Below are positions 63,785 to 64,000 of a stretch of 64,000 nt of DNA, piece after piece; the stretch's first letter is position 1; each line of letters opens with the position of its first letter. The notes beneath the pieces are model-generated. The model did no database searches, was not told the origin of the DNA, and worked only from the letters and a program-made list of their open reading frames with translations. Origin of the DNA: Jaenimonas drosophilae (Eukaryota; Euglenozoa; Kinetoplastea; Trypanosomatida; Trypanosomatidae); NCBI GenBank assembly GCA_030849065.1, contig JASAON010001602.1, positions 17,939 to 81,938 on the forward strand, read 5' to 3'. The position numbers and the translations under genes were made by a program.

Positions 63785-64000
63785 ATGATGGGTGCAGCTG
63801 ACCCTTTAACTCCTCCGAAACCCACCGGCTTCCCTGAAGAGTTCCACCTACTTGAGCAACAACCAACTGTTTCATGGAGGATCAGGGTGGCGCATCTCAT
63901 GCTACGTCGTTGTTGCGCCTCCACATATATCTTCCCACTCATGGATGAGCTGTACTGCAGTCTCTGGTGCAACACAATACACTTGATTGTGGGTGCTCCC
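63785..64000 (+). CDS. N-terminus of a gene cut by the window edge
   Basis: From tandem ATGs at 63785 and 63788 one frame stays open for 72 codons to the last base, so the gene continues beyond the window. An in-frame TGA at 63776 sits just upstream, fixing the start region, and a (CT)n/TAG acceptor precedes it. The peptide begins with a Pro-rich segment (ADPLTPPKPTGFPEEF), then WRIRVAHLMLRRCC, a short hydrophobic patch and a Cys-containing end; codons are balanced. No family is recognised from 72 residues. Confidence 0.55.
   Translation, partial: MMGAADPLTPPKPTGFPEEFHLLEQQPTVSWRIRVAHLMLRRCCASTYIFPLMDELYCSLWCNTIHLIVGAP

Overview
The window reads as a piece of a kinetoplastid nuclear chromosome, most likely from a free-living bodonid (Bodo saltans-like); this identification is inference. 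Every convincing gene (23 complete, one cut by the right edge, one doubtful tail at the left edge) lies on the + strand and is intronless. Nearly every gene is preceded by a pyrimidine-rich tract followed by an AG, the layout expected of a polycistronic unit resolved by spliced-leader trans-splicing and polyadenylation. The dihydrolipoamide dehydrogenase looks strikingly like the trypanosomatid enzyme. I saw no tRNA, rRNA, spliced-leader gene or transposon coding region.

Layout. Bases 1-4136 hold no supported gene apart from a possible 30-codon tail at the left edge. From 4.1 to 15.5 kb come a small two-helix membrane protein, a secretory DnaJ (Hsp40), mitochondrial dihydrolipoamide dehydrogenase, a B-type mitotic cyclin, a small one-helix membrane protein and a large helical protein. 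From 16 to 25.3 kb lie two long paralogous two-helix membrane receptors. Each has a divergent ectodomain and a cytosolic domain that resembles a decayed class III nucleotide cyclase. The pair share blocks of about 97% DNA identity, which points to gene conversion. The 25.3-27.5 kb gap carries two 96% identical 170-bp direct repeats of unknown function.

From 27.5 to 63.2 kb the genes encode: a B-box/coiled-coil/MATH protein (TRIM37-like without a visible RING), a diacylglycerol-lipase-like class 3 lipase, a PUS7/TruD pseudouridine synthase, a MYND-finger protein, a 2111-residue DOP1 (Dopey) homologue, a FAM161-family ciliary/centriolar protein, an unrecognised 712-residue protein, a 100-residue probable mitochondrial protein, a C2HC/zinc-ribbon protein, an RNase PH-type exosome core subunit, an RRM protein, a TPR protein, a 43-residue microprotein, a mitochondrial DEAD-box helicase with an altered motif VI and a SAM-domain protein. 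Another gene begins at 63785 and runs off the window.

The neighbours are not a functional operon; co-transcription here does not imply a shared pathway. A pervasive theme is trinucleotide microsatellites (CAA/GTT, ATC/GAT, CA/TG). They fill the intergenic DNA and also run inside coding regions as Ser, Asp, Asn, Thr and Gln tracts, while many 5' leaders are CA/CAA-rich and poor in G.
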